NCBI GenBank assembly: GCA_036320915.1
Contig: JAXBDG010000017.1
Span: forward strand, 124,001-188,000
Direction: 5' to 3'
DNA: 64,000 nt
From: Linnemannia elongata
Lineage: Eukaryota > Mortierellomycota > Mortierellomycetes > Mortierellales > Mortierellaceae
Part shown: piece by piece, positions 44,101 through 54,243 of the stretch
Layout of the letters: the number at the start of each line of letters is the position of its first letter
Position numbering within the stretch: position 1 is the stretch's first letter
The notes under the pieces: model-generated
The model's database searches: none
What the model was told of the DNA's origin: nothing
What the model saw: only the letters and a program-made list of their open reading frames with translations
Position numbers and translations under genes: made by a program

Positions 44101-46986
44101 CCGCCTTGCCGGAACCCTGCGCGGGAAGAGGGTCTGGTTTGGGTTCTTGCCGAATCTTAGGACCGATTGGGGAACACTCGGTTGCAGAGTCAGAGTCCTG
44201 CACATCGTCTGGAATCGGCTCCGTCCCGCAAAGGATTCCGTGCTTCCACTGCTCATGGCAAATCGAGTCGACTGTTTCATCGAGAGCCTTGCATGCCTTC
44301 CGCACCTCGGCCGCAGTCCGATAAGAGGTCTCCTCCATTGCCTCCAAGAGAGAAGCAAGCCGCCTTTGGGAAAGTGCCTCGATGGTTGCCTTCAGACGCT
44401 CTATGTACAGCTTCCTATCCTTCTTGTTCCCGAGGGTCTTAAAAAGTTTCCTAGCAGCTCGGCCCAATTTAGGGAGCTCCAATCGTGCCCATGCTTCCTT
44501 CCGGTCCGAGATGTAAATCCGAGCAATCTCCTCGACAACGTCGGTAGATAGCTTGACATTGGATGCTGGCGCCTTGACGCGTCCAGACAGTTTTTCTTGA
44601 AGCTCTTTCTCTTCCTTGGCCACCTCTCTGTACAGCTCCTCATCGGTTGTATATTCGGAGGCGTCGGAATCTCCATAGAGTGGGTATACAATGTCATCGT
44701 CCTTGCTGGTTGCCCAGTTCACAGATGACGGGGTATGATTGGGTCCTTTAATCAAAGCAGCAAAGTTGATCGAGGTGAGGTCGTGGTCGCCAATGTTGAT
44801 CGCAAGCCGCTGCGGAGTCCGGCCCTTATGCACGTCCTTTTGTACGCCCTCAAAAATTGCATCCCATGTCGAAGATTTCACTACAGGATATGATCAAAGC
44901 ATCGGTATATTAGGAAAGACATGCCAATCTTTGCATGCTTAAGCGATGATAGATGCTTTTGACCAGCTCATATTCAGCTCCAATGACATACCAGTGGTGT
45001 TTTTCCGAAATGGTGCGGTTGAAATGACTCGAACAGGAACATCCATGTGCGCTAGTTTGCGCATAGGAGCATAAACTACGTGCCCAGGAGCCTCAAAGAT
45101 AGGAGGCATCCTCAAGATCCGCCGCATGTTGGTCTGCACAACCTTCTGATATATCGACGAGTCCTTCTTTCGAGCGGCGCGAGACTTGACCACAGTCCAG
45201 TTGTCCTCATCATCACTGTCAAATGCTGATCCATCCTTGTTGAAAAAGATATCTTGTAGCGTCATACCAATCTTGGCAAGCTGTGACTCGATCCTGCGAG
45301 TCTTCTTGCTAGTTGCCTTGGATTGTTTGATGGTTGTCTCCGAGGGCGATCCTGCACGCAGTTTTGAGAAAGGAAGGGTTGAAAGATGATGCGTTGTGCT
45401 AGGTTCCGATGATCCAACTCCAGGCTTGACAAGTGTTGGTGCGATCCTCTTCTATAGCAGTATTCCATGTTTTGAGGATATTAGTAGTTATGCTTGTAAA
45501 TAATTTCCACCCAGACATGCCCGTGTGTGATATATACCTCGGTCGTTGTTGTTCCGGATGCAATCTTTGATCCCAACCCCAACTTTGATCCGCTTCCTGC
45601 CTTTGGTCCGGAGCCTGATCTTGAACCTACAGAATGAGGCACCGGCTCGATGGGATTGGGAGGAGCTAGAAGTGGGCTGATTTTGCCTTGATCCAGATTC
45701 TTTTGTTGTTGCAGTCTTTGTGCCAAGGACTCGTTTTCTTTCCGCTTGAGAATCCTCGCAGCCAATGGCTCATTTTCTTTTCTCTCGAGCAACTTTTTGG
45801 CCAATGGTTCGTCACCCTCGTCCTGCGACTTGTGTTTTTGACAGTTGAAATCCTGATTCGGGGTGTCGTCGTAGCCATTGCTGTTGCAGTTGCTGTCCAA
45901 GTCGCTTTCATCGTCATAGTCACTATCATCCTCATTGAAATCATCAGAGGAGCCAATCGAGAGACTGTCCTCGTCAGAGTGCGGATTAGATTTCCTGTTC
46001 GGCATGTTCCGTTTCTTTCGAGGTGAGGGCGATCGCTGGCGAACATTAGGCTCATTGTCGAACAAAAGTCGTAGTGGTTTCGCTAGCATGCGAATCTTCC
46101 TGAACTCTGGCACGCTGCCACGGATTCTCCTCTCTGCTAGTTGGGTATTGTCGATATCGGCGATGGGGAAGGTAGCTTGTTGAGCAACAGTGGTGGTATA
46201 TTCAGGTGTATGTGCAGTCGCGACTGACCCGGAAAGTCGAAGGGATTCTAGACGATGCCTCAGTGTTCCCGAAGACGAGTCTATTGTTTGGTTCGCTTGC
46301 TCTGAAAGTTTGAGAAAGTAATTATTTATTAGATTGAGACGTTCTTTTCATAATAGTTTCGACATGCCACATCCCTTGGCGACAGAAACGCGCGTCAAAC
46401 AAAGAGGCTAGTCACTTTCGAAGCAAGCGGCGAGTCATCTCAAAACACATACAACGCGAACAGAGAACACACACAGGGGTTGTTTGGCCCATGGAAGAAA
46501 AGTACGAGACAAAAAGAAGTACCACATTTTACAATTTTAGCTCTGTGCCACCCATTCCCCGCCACTGTCCTTTGAGAGTGCTTCACGTACCTCGAAGGGT
46601 CTGGATATGCTTTAAGATCTTGCAGCGGTTTCCAAACGACGCGATGTTGAACTCGTTCTTGAGGGCTTCATGGTCCAAGTCAGAGAGTAAGATTTGTCCA
46701 TCAACATCATGATCTATAACAAGTATCACGAGAAAGAGTCTTGGCAAGCCTGTAAGACACACCGAAACAAAAAATGCAGTGCAGTGCCACCCATGGTTTG
46801 CGTTGGACTATAGCCTTAGGGCCGGTAAGAGATTGACAAAAAGAAGAACGAGTGTTTGTGAATGACCAGTGTTTGTTTACCAATGAAGAGCTTGAGGATG
46901 TCCTCGGGAAAGTCAAAGGTAGCCTTTAGCCAGCGGGTGACCTGGGGCGGGTCCCATGTAAGGGGATCCTTTGGTTGTACGTCCAT
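38160..46986 (-). CDS. SAM-domain SNF2 ATPase, ATRX/ARIP4-like, 2,331 aa in 16 exons
   Basis: A chromatin-remodelling DNA translocase of the Rad54-like group. Exons (- strand): 46986-46881, 46713-46591, 46301-45538, 45451-44992, 44880-43164, 43060-41899, 41781-41670, 41557-41331, 41218-41009, 40903-40485, 40388-40336, 40227-40114, 40010-39940, 39837-39772, 39658-39276, 39168-38160; all in frame. Residues 10-76 form a SAM domain: LTWDPPQVTRWLKATFDFPE, then VDGQILLSDLDHEALKNEF and GNRCKILKHIQTLR. Residues 77-1380 are acidic and basic linker with coiled segments. The ATPase core starts LKPHQIDGLRFMWKNIVMFD, with motif I HSMGLGKT (about 1412) and motif II DEGH (about 1547). Motif VI is ARAFRYGQTRKVFVYRL (about 1898-1914), the RYGQ form used by ATRX/ARIP4. 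The insertion between helicase halves and the Gln/Pro-rich tail fit this group. Start is set by the SAM domain. Confidence 0.88.
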
Positions 46987-47491
46987 AGGGCTGTTTTTGT
47001 TGTGCGACAGAAGAGAAAGTTGTATGCGAGAGTGAATGTGTTTTGTGTGTAAGTGTCTAGTGAGTGTAGCGAGTGTATGGTAGGAGTATAGGAGTATAGG
47101 GGTTGAGTCGAGTTGATGAGTGTGAATGTGTTGTACAACGGGTAGTAGGGGAGCAGGAGTGAGAAGGAGAAACAAATGAGAAAAGACGAAGAGCGCAAGG
47201 ACAAGAAGAAGGTTTGTCGGTCTGTCCCTGTTGTTCCCCCTTTCACACTAGCAAGACCAAGAGATAGAGGAGACTCCGCACAGCGCTCCACTCGGCGCCT
47301 TTCTCAAGCAAATTATCACTGATCACGTGCAATTTGGGTCTGCATATTTGTGAAACACAGTCACCATTGCAGAAGGGTGCAAAAAAAAAAGAAAAAAAAA
47401 AGTTGTTTGTTTGTTTGTTGAATCCACGCTTGGCTCAAACACATTCATCAACCTCCTTTCCTTTCTCATTCACCAACAATAATCACCAAGG
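46987..47491. promoter_or_regulatory. Divergent promoter of SNF2 gene and BMT5
   Basis: 505 bp between start codons. Contains a CACGTG E-box (47324-47329) within ATCACGTG, poly-A runs near 47381-47401, and GT/TA-rich repeats near 47030-47100. No gene seen. Confidence 0.45.
47322..47329. promoter_or_regulatory. ATCACGTG E-box in SNF2/BMT5 promoter
   Basis: Matches RTCACRTG, the Cbf1-type bHLH site, 163 bp before the BMT5 ATG. Regulatory role is inference only. Confidence 0.3.
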
Positions 47492-48654
47492 ATGGCGCCC
47501 AAGTACAAAAAGGCAAAGCTGAAGATGGCTTTGAACAAGCTTCAGGACACTCACCAAAAGCGTCAACGTGCCACCGATCTCCGCGACATGAGGGAAGCCG
47601 CCCTCGCCGCCGGTCCTAAGAAGGCCGCCTCCCAGCAAGGAGCTAACGGGAACACCTCCTCTGCAGCCCTGAAGGCCCAAAAGAAGGCCATGTCCAAGTT
47701 GCCCCCACCTCCCTATTACGACTACGACACCATCCTTCTGGTCGGAGAGGCCAACTTTTCGTTTGCCAAGTCATTGGCACTGGAGGTACTTAACCGTGGC
47801 GATATCATCACGGCGACGACTCTGGATACATTTACGACTATGATGGAAAAGTACACCGATGCACAAGAGAATGTCAAGGAGCTTGAAGATGCTGGAGCCA
47901 CGGTCTTGTTTGAGGTTGACGCAACAAAGCTGAGTAAAATCAAGAGCTTCAAGGGCAAGCGCTTCTCCAAGATCGTCTTCAACTTTCCTCACGCTGGTAC
48001 GTTCATTTGCTCCTTTCAATTGATCTACTTTGGTTTGATCTCCCCTCGATTGATCACTTGCAAATGATATCTGTTCGATTGATCTTTGTTCAATTAATCA
48101 TTGCGCAGGCTAATGTTTAGCTGCAGTCCATACTTTACTTTCACGACGATCAATTGATCAATGGAGACTAACCATAACAAAACCACAATCTGTTAAAATC
48201 AAAACAAATAGGCGCGGGTATCAAGGATCAGGACCGCAACGTAGTGAGCAACCAAAAGCTGATGCGCTCCTTCTTCGAATCCGCAGCCCCATTCCTCACA
48301 GACACTGACCTGGGTGACAAGAAACCCGGCGAGATCCATGTGACAGTCAAGACAGGGTTGCCCTACGACCTCTGGAACATCAAGCGTCTTGCGACGGGCA
48401 CTGGATTGTTGGGCAACAAGACTTCCTTCCCCTTCAAGCCAGAACAGTACCCTGGATATGAGCATCGTCGGACGATCGGGTTCAAGGAAGGCGTCAGTCA
48501 GGGCGATAATGTCGAGATTGCGAACAAGAGTCCAAAGACTTTTGTGTTTGTCAAGAAGACCGCCAAGGAAGCTGATATGGCCAAGGAGTCTGAGACAGCG
48601 GACATCAGGAAGAGGAAGCGCGCTGGCGAGGATGTCTCCGACGACGAGGAGTAA
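47492..48654 (+). CDS. BMT5: 25S rRNA (uridine-N3) methyltransferase Bmt5-like, 315 aa
   Basis: In yeast Bmt5 places N3-methyluridine at U2634 of 25S rRNA in the nucleolus. Exon 1 is 47492-47996 and exon 2 is 48212-48654, joined over a 215-nt intron in phase 1. A Lys-rich, Ala-rich N-terminus (residues 1-70) suits a nucleolar protein. The Rossmann methyltransferase fold starts at YDTILLVGEANFSFAKSLAL (about 78-97), whose GEANFSF replaces the usual glycine loop and is diagnostic of this family (DUF2431). Further family blocks are KIVFNFPHAGAGIKDQDRNV, spanning the splice, NQKLMRSFFESAAPFL and GEIHVTVKTGLPYDLWNIK. Length is close to yeast Bmt5 (336). The acidic/basic tail RKRKRAGEDVSDDEE is nuclear-protein-like. 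Start fits the short leader and has no rival. Confidence 0.9.
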
Positions 48655-48967
48655 TTGTCCACGTTTTCCCCTCCTTTTTCTCTTTCTTTTCGACATGTCA
48701 TTGTTTCCTTCAATTGAACATAGAGACCACTTCACATCCTCCATTATCATTTTTGCATTTGCACACATTGTACCATAGAATATAAAAATGCCGTTCATCC
48801 AACCCCAATCTACAGTCGTTTCATTTGATCCTTCATCACTAGACAACACGAGTTCGCAATGTGCATAGAAACCAAAATAGCCATTCATTAGTCCACCATG
48901 AAAAGGCAACTTGCAAGTTTATGTGTTTTTTGAGTGTATTTATTATGCGCGAGTGGATGGTGGTATT
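48655..48967. other. Convergent stretch between BMT5 and GLO2
   Basis: 313 bp between the two stop codons. Pyrimidine-rich near BMT5, with an AATATAAA variant signal near 48778. No further feature seen. Confidence 0.6.
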
Positions 48968-50512
48968 TTAAAAGGTATTTTTGAGTTCTCGAAGGACATG
49001 CATCACGTCGATGGGGTCGCTCTTGTTCGTGAAAGCCTGTAGTGCTGGCTCACTGTTTAGCAAAAACAAAGAAATGGTACAAAGAAAGGTACATTGATTA
49101 GTTTCTGTAGTCGTCTTCCTTTCGGTGTCACATTGTGGAGGGAGAAGAGCTTGTCATGTCTAAACTTGACCAGCCAACCAAATCTGTCCGGCAAAACATG
49201 CAAACAGATAAGAAAAGGGAAGACTTACTTGACGCGGAGGAAGGGATTGCAGAGCAACTCCTCACCAATGGTGCCGGGGACGGTGATGGTGACATTGTTG
49301 TCTATGCACCACCTCAACTTTTGGACGACATGCGCATTGTCGGGCTCGACATGGAGGGCAAACTCGAGGTTGGCGCGAGTGTATTCATGACCACAGTAGA
49401 CCTTGGTCTCGACGGGGAGAGTGGCCAAGATGTGGAGCAAGCTGTTATACATGTCAGCCGCCGTTCCTTCAAAGAACCTTCCGCAGCCGCCTATTATAAG
49501 AATGTATGTATAGAAGGTTAGATGAGTATGCTCTCTCAATTGAACCCTTGCGTTACAAATTTGATAAAGATGCGAGAAACGTACTGAGGAAGAGGGTGTC
49601 GCCGGTAAAGACAGCCCGGTCGTTGCCATCGCGGGCATAGTAACTAATGGATCCCTTGGTGTGGCAGTGGGTCCAGAGAGCCTGGATGGTGACATTTCCG
49701 ATCTTGAACTCTTCCCTGTCCTTGACGACATAGTTGATCTCGGGAATACGGGCATCGGCACCGTAGACGGCGAGACCGGGCTTCTTGGCAATGAGTTCGA
49801 CATTTCCGCCAGCGTGGTCCCAGTGGTGGTGTGTGCAAAGGACGGAGGTGAGTTTGGCGCCGAGGTGCTGGAGGATATGCATCAACTTTTGTGGCTCGAC
49901 GGGATCGATCACAGCGGCCTCTGATGTCTTTTCATCGAGGATGATATACGAGTAGTTATCTATTTGAATGGAGCATGCGAGTTAGTTAGTAAGGATGTTT
50001 GTAGTAGAAGAGGACGACGACGAGGAGGATCGGCGGGGAAACTAGAAGAAGTGGTCGCGTTTGTTTTCTTCTGTGTTGAAGAAAGAGTGAGAAGGGAGAG
50101 CTACGGACAGGTGACGAGCTGAGGGAGTCGAAGATCCAAAAATATTGGCTGTCGTTTGTTTGTTGGCCACCAAAATAAAACAGACTCCTTTTTCTTTCTT
50201 ACTCTTCTTGCTCCTCCTTTTGCATCATTCGTCATTTCATTTGTATTCAACCGACAACGGTCGTTACAAACATCATTCCAATCCCTTTTTTTTGTCTCTT
50301 CCTGATCCCTTTTTTGTTGTCTCTTCCTGATCCCTTGTTGACTTCCTAGTTGCCACCGAATTGGTTCCTGAAAGCACAAGTACGCACAAAGGTAAAAACA
50401 ATGGGCTGAAGAGTCGACAAGTGAATATGTCTTAGGCGAATAAGCACAAGGGAGATAAGCGAAATGAAGGATGGTTTTTACCTTCGAGAGCGGGGACGGT
50501 AACAACACGCAT
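48968..50512 (-). CDS. GLO2: Hydroxyacylglutathione hydrolase (glyoxalase II), 250 aa
   Basis: Second step of methylglyoxal detoxification: hydrolyses S-D-lactoylglutathione to D-lactate and glutathione. Exons (- strand) 50512-50482, 49959-49585, 49490-49229 and 49052-48968, all GT-AG and in frame. The metallo-beta-lactamase metal motif THHHWDH is at residues 53-59. Other ligands and family blocks follow: HCHTKGSISYYA, VFTGDTLFLSGCGRFFEGTA, KVYCGHEYTRANLEFA and CNPFLRVNEPALQAF, the last spanning the final splice. Both zinc/iron sites look complete. Length matches cytosolic glyoxalase II (about 250-275); no mitochondrial presequence is seen at MRVVTVPALEDNYSYIILDE. Intron 1 is unusually long (522 nt) and interrupts codon 11 straight after a 31-nt first exon. 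Confidence 0.95.
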
Positions 50513-52637
50513 TGTGAGAGTGAATCAGTGAAGTGTGAGAAAGTGGTATGGGTCGTTGTTGTGAATGAAGAAAAGTAGAAAAAGTAAAGGAGTGTGAAGG
50601 CGGAGTGACGAAAGTAGAGAAAGAGAAGAGAGATTGGCGCGCCTTTGTTGAATATTTTTTCTTTAGTGCGACGAGGGAAACTAGTTTGTTGTTTGTTGTT
50701 TGTTGAGTTTGTTGGTTGTTGGATGGAAAGAATGGAAGATTCGTCGGAAGGTGGAGAGTTGGGTTGAGTTGAATGTAAAAAGGAAAGAGGGGGTTAATTG
50801 AAAGAGTGAATGACGAAGGTGAAAGAGGAATGAGTAAGTATTATTGTGAGAAAACAAAGAAAAGAAAGGGCGTCAGACAGAGCGACGTGGACTGAGGAGG
50901 GGGGAGGAGGAGAGTAGGTTGTAAGGGTGAAGAAGGAGTTGAAGAAGAAGTAGAAGGAATGCTGTGCGGATGAAAGAGGAAGGTAAGGGTAAGGCAAGGT
51001 ATATGGGAGGGGGTGATCGTAATAATGAGCTGAAAGTCTGAAGATATGTGTGGAGAAGGAGGAGAAAAGAGAAGAGAGGAGAAGAGAAGAGAAGAGAAAG
51101 AGAATGGAGCGAATGGGAGGGAAGAAGCCCCGTCTATTTAAGCACCCCCGGATGGTGATGGATTAATGAATGAAGCAAAAAAAAGTCAAAGAGGAAGGAC
51201 CACGCTACGCTACCCGCCAGTCTTAGTGTCAAGAGAGCCCTCCCTTTTCTGGGCTGAACAGCAACAATAACAATAAGGACGACATGTGTCTTTTTCTCCC
51301 TTCTTTCCTTCCCTCGTTCATAAACGCCCTATCTCTCTCACTCTCTCTCTCTAAAATGTTTGAGTATGATGAGTAGCAGTGTGCCACCAGTGTGTACTGC
51401 ACAGTCAGTATTAATCGCCTCCTCTTTTACAACCAACCTTGCAAATGGTGCTCCTTTGCTCAATCTCATTCCCCCTATCCCTTTGCTCCCTTCTGCTTGC
51501 AACTTTACAACTTGCCCCTGCAAAATTGGAATTGGTCGATTCGAAGATTCCTCCGTCGAACGTTCTTTGCTTCTTTTTTCAAAATCTTGCCCTGTCATTC
51601 GCTCTTTCTCTCTCTCTCTCTTTTTTCCTCCTTTGTAATGTAATGCCCTATCTCCTCTTTTACTCGACTGCACTTGACCACACTACACCTGCACTAAAAC
51701 CCATCGCCGTGTCTAGGTCAACAATTGCTCACTATACATCACTCATGCATCCAGCCCTCGTCCATCCTCACGCCTATACACAAAGACCCTAGCCTACAAC
51801 TACGAATAACTATCTCCCCGATGGATTACCGTTCTTTTGTTTACACCAATTGGGGGCATTGTTTTTTTTGAGTGAATTCTCGGTAACAATAACGTTCAGG
51901 CCCTGCTTGCCCTTTCACCTGCTTCCATCTTTTCATCTCCCTCACTCCCTCGTCACTGCCCCTTTCTTTTGAGTGCTAAGGTACCCCCTGACTATCTAGT
52001 CGTTCTGCGGGTTCAATTGTGCCCCCTCTTTTTTTTTAATCCTGGGTCATACTCTTTATTCTTTCTACCGTTTCCATGGTTAGCAAGAGAAATAAAAGTC
52101 CCGACACACCGCTTATTCAATCCCACAGATACAATTACATATACTACAACACCCACATGTCATCTTCAAACAACGGCAGCTCTTGTTTCGTGCACGTTTG
52201 CACCATGACCCTTTTTTTTGCGCTGAGTACCTTTCTTTTTTGTTGCTTTTTGGTACTTTGGAACTTTGTTATATCAACCCATTGGTCAGAGCAATGAGTA
52301 TTTTTATCTTCAGGTCTTCGATCACTCTCTCTTTTGTTTGCACTTTGCCGTTTTTCTTTATTTTCTGTCTTTCCTTTTCTCTTTTCTTTTCTTTCCTTTC
52401 TTTCTAACTTTCCCCTCCATCCTTTCCGATCGCCCTTTTTATCTTTTCTTTTTGCTCACTCCTTCCCCTCTCCCTTGACTCTCCCTGCCTGGACTCTCGA
52501 ATGTCGTATTGATATGCAGTTGATAGATAGAAATCCGAGAATTGTGGGTGTATAAGGGTGGTTTATGTCGATCTCTCGTTCTCCCTCATTTTTTTATTCG
52601 CTCATCCACTCTTCCCTTCATTTCGCTCTCCACTTTA

Positions 52638-52662
52638 TTTTTTTTTTTTTTTTTTTTTTTTT
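52638..52662. repeat. Poly-T run (25)
   Basis: Twenty-five consecutive T, one of the longest homopolymers in the window. Confidence 0.9.
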
Positions 52663-52937
52663 GCGAATGTGTCTCAGTCTGGAATCGCTGAATTGCCTGT
52701 CGATCAGATGGGAGAACAATGATTGTTATTTGGTCAAAGGTACCTTTTCTTTTTTGCCTTTCTTTCAAACTACATACAGTTCGCCCACACACACACACAA
52801 ACACACACACACCTTAAAAGCCACGTGGTCCTTTTTGCTGGGGTTGTTGAACCTCCACGGGGCCGGCCGAAGGAGGGAGAAACAGTACTCAAAGGACAGA
52901 AATCCTCGCCACCACCCTCTTTCCCTTCTTTCCTTTT

Positions 52938-53009
52938 GTGTGTGAACAATGTACCAACCGAGCGAGTTTGTCTGTGTGTGAACAATGTACCAACTGAGCG
53001 AGTTTGTCT
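52938..53009. repeat. 36-bp tandem duplication
   Basis: Two units starting GTGTGTGAACAATGTACCAA at 52938 and 52974 differ at one base (CCGAG/CTGAG). A further GTGTGTG follows at 53010. Slippage across the GTGTGTG edges explains the duplication. Confidence 0.9.
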
Positions 53010-53056
53010 GTGTGTGTAGCAGTAGCAGAAAGGGAGATCAAGGATCGAAGCAGGGT

Positions 53057-53057
<1 letters not shown>

Positions 53058-53104
<47 letters not shown>
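53058..53104. repeat. (AG)n microsatellite
   Basis: About 23 uninterrupted AG units, 290 bp upstream of the small helical gene. Confidence 0.9.
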
Positions 53105-53107
<3 letters not shown>

Positions 53108-53393
53108 TGTTGTTGATTCCCTCTTTGTCTAGTCTTGACAGGCTTAGTCTACTCACAAAAGAGAGTAGGAACCTCTTTTCGGTGTCTTGTTTTGATTCTA
53201 TGTGATACTCTCTCCCTCCACTCCCAAATTCATTGACACACTCACCCTTCTGCGTTCCACTTCTCTGCTTGTTGCTTTTTCTAATCTCCAACCATTCTTT
53301 TCAACCTCTTACTTCATTGTAATTCATCCATTTCATAGAAGACTACTTCAATACCCCAGCAGGTGGCCACCCTTACTCCCTCAGGAACACAAG

Positions 53394-53726
53394 ATGACAA
53401 GCACTGTTAAAGAATCACACGAGCAGCGCCAACTTCATCAGCAGATATCGCTACCAGAGACACTAGATAGAGCCCATGAGGCTCTATCGACGATCCTGAC
53501 AGCGACTCCGTTCTCGACGACGGACGAGGCACTGGACCAGACGAGCGCACATCTCGACTCGACCGCCCGGTACCTGAAAGAATCGAGCGATAACGTTGTC
53601 CGGTCCCAGAATCAGTTGGCGACGCTTGTTTCGCGGATTCAGTACGTTAAAGAGTTCTTGCCCGAGGATGGACACCTCCAGCGTTATTCTGACGATGATG
53701 AGGAAGAAGAAGAGGTCAAGAAGTAG
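53394..53726 (+). CDS. Small helical protein, 110 aa, family uncertain
   Basis: Intronless frame from the ATG after AACACAAG; the open frame extends upstream but that part (Ser/Leu/Phe/Pro, CT-rich leader) does not look coding. The protein is predicted helical by eye: LPETLDRAHEALSTILTA, then ALDQTSAHLDSTARYLKE and QNQLATLVSRIQYVKEFLPE, ending in a Glu-rich EEEEEVKK tail. Hydrophobic residues fall in heptad-like spacing, which suggests a coiled-coil subunit of a complex. Size and pattern vaguely recall BORC/BLOC-1 subunits such as BORCS7, but I cannot support that from sequence alone. It converges on the Sec2/Rabin-like gene. Confidence 0.55.
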   Translation: MTSTVKESHEQRQLHQQISLPETLDRAHEALSTILTATPFSTTDEALDQTSAHLDSTARYLKESSDNVVRSQNQLATLVSRIQYVKEFLPEDGHLQRYSDDDEEEEEVKK

Positions 53727-54243
53727 GGGAGGGTTAGGTGAGCCAAGACGGACAGGTCAATGTTCGTTAGCTACGAGCGGAACTTTTCGCCACCAATTTT
53801 TTCAAGATCAGTAAAATATTTTCTCACACGATCAGTCCCCTATTACTTTGACAACACATGCAACAGGAAAAGAAATGAAGGATCCTAAAGCCAAGGATAA
53901 GAAATGAAAAGGAAATTATAACTCTTGAAATACCATCCTTTCTTTTTCTTCTTCGGATGCTTGAAGAAGGGAAGGCTGTTTGTTGGCGTATATGTTTGCT
54001 GTGTTGTTGGTTCAATTGATTCTCATCCATTTCATGCAATATCCAAGACAGCGGTTGAGAGTGAGACCGACAGGCTTTGCCACCGAATTGCGCGAACAAA
54101 AAACAAATAAATAAGTAAATTCAACGACCGACTGTGAGGTGTGTATGTGTGTGTATGGGTGAATGAGAGTGTTGTGTTTCATGAACTTGACCTTCAATTC
54201 TAATATCTACCGTACAAAAAGTCCACGTATTTTTTATTGCAGC
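53727..54243. other. Convergent intergenic stretch
   Basis: 517 bp. The first part is the 3' UTR of the small gene. On the minus strand CAATAAAAAATACG (about 54223-54237) gives a poly(A) signal for the Sec2/Rabin-like gene just after its stop. Confidence 0.5.

Larger units (their letters stand above)
50513..53393. other. 2.9-kb divergent region between GLO2 and small helical gene
   Basis: The left part is purine-rich (GLO2 leader on the - strand), with TTAAATA-like TATA on the minus strand near 51136-51142. The right part is strongly pyrimidine-rich with homopolymers: poly-T 52638-52662, (AC)n 52788-52812, a 36-bp direct repeat (52938-53009) and (AG)n 53058-53104. No protein-like frame found. 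Confidence 0.5.

Noticed and set aside
53202..53393. 64-codon upstream extension of the small helical protein
   Set aside because: Composition is typical of a CT-rich leader and lacks the helical pattern of the rest.
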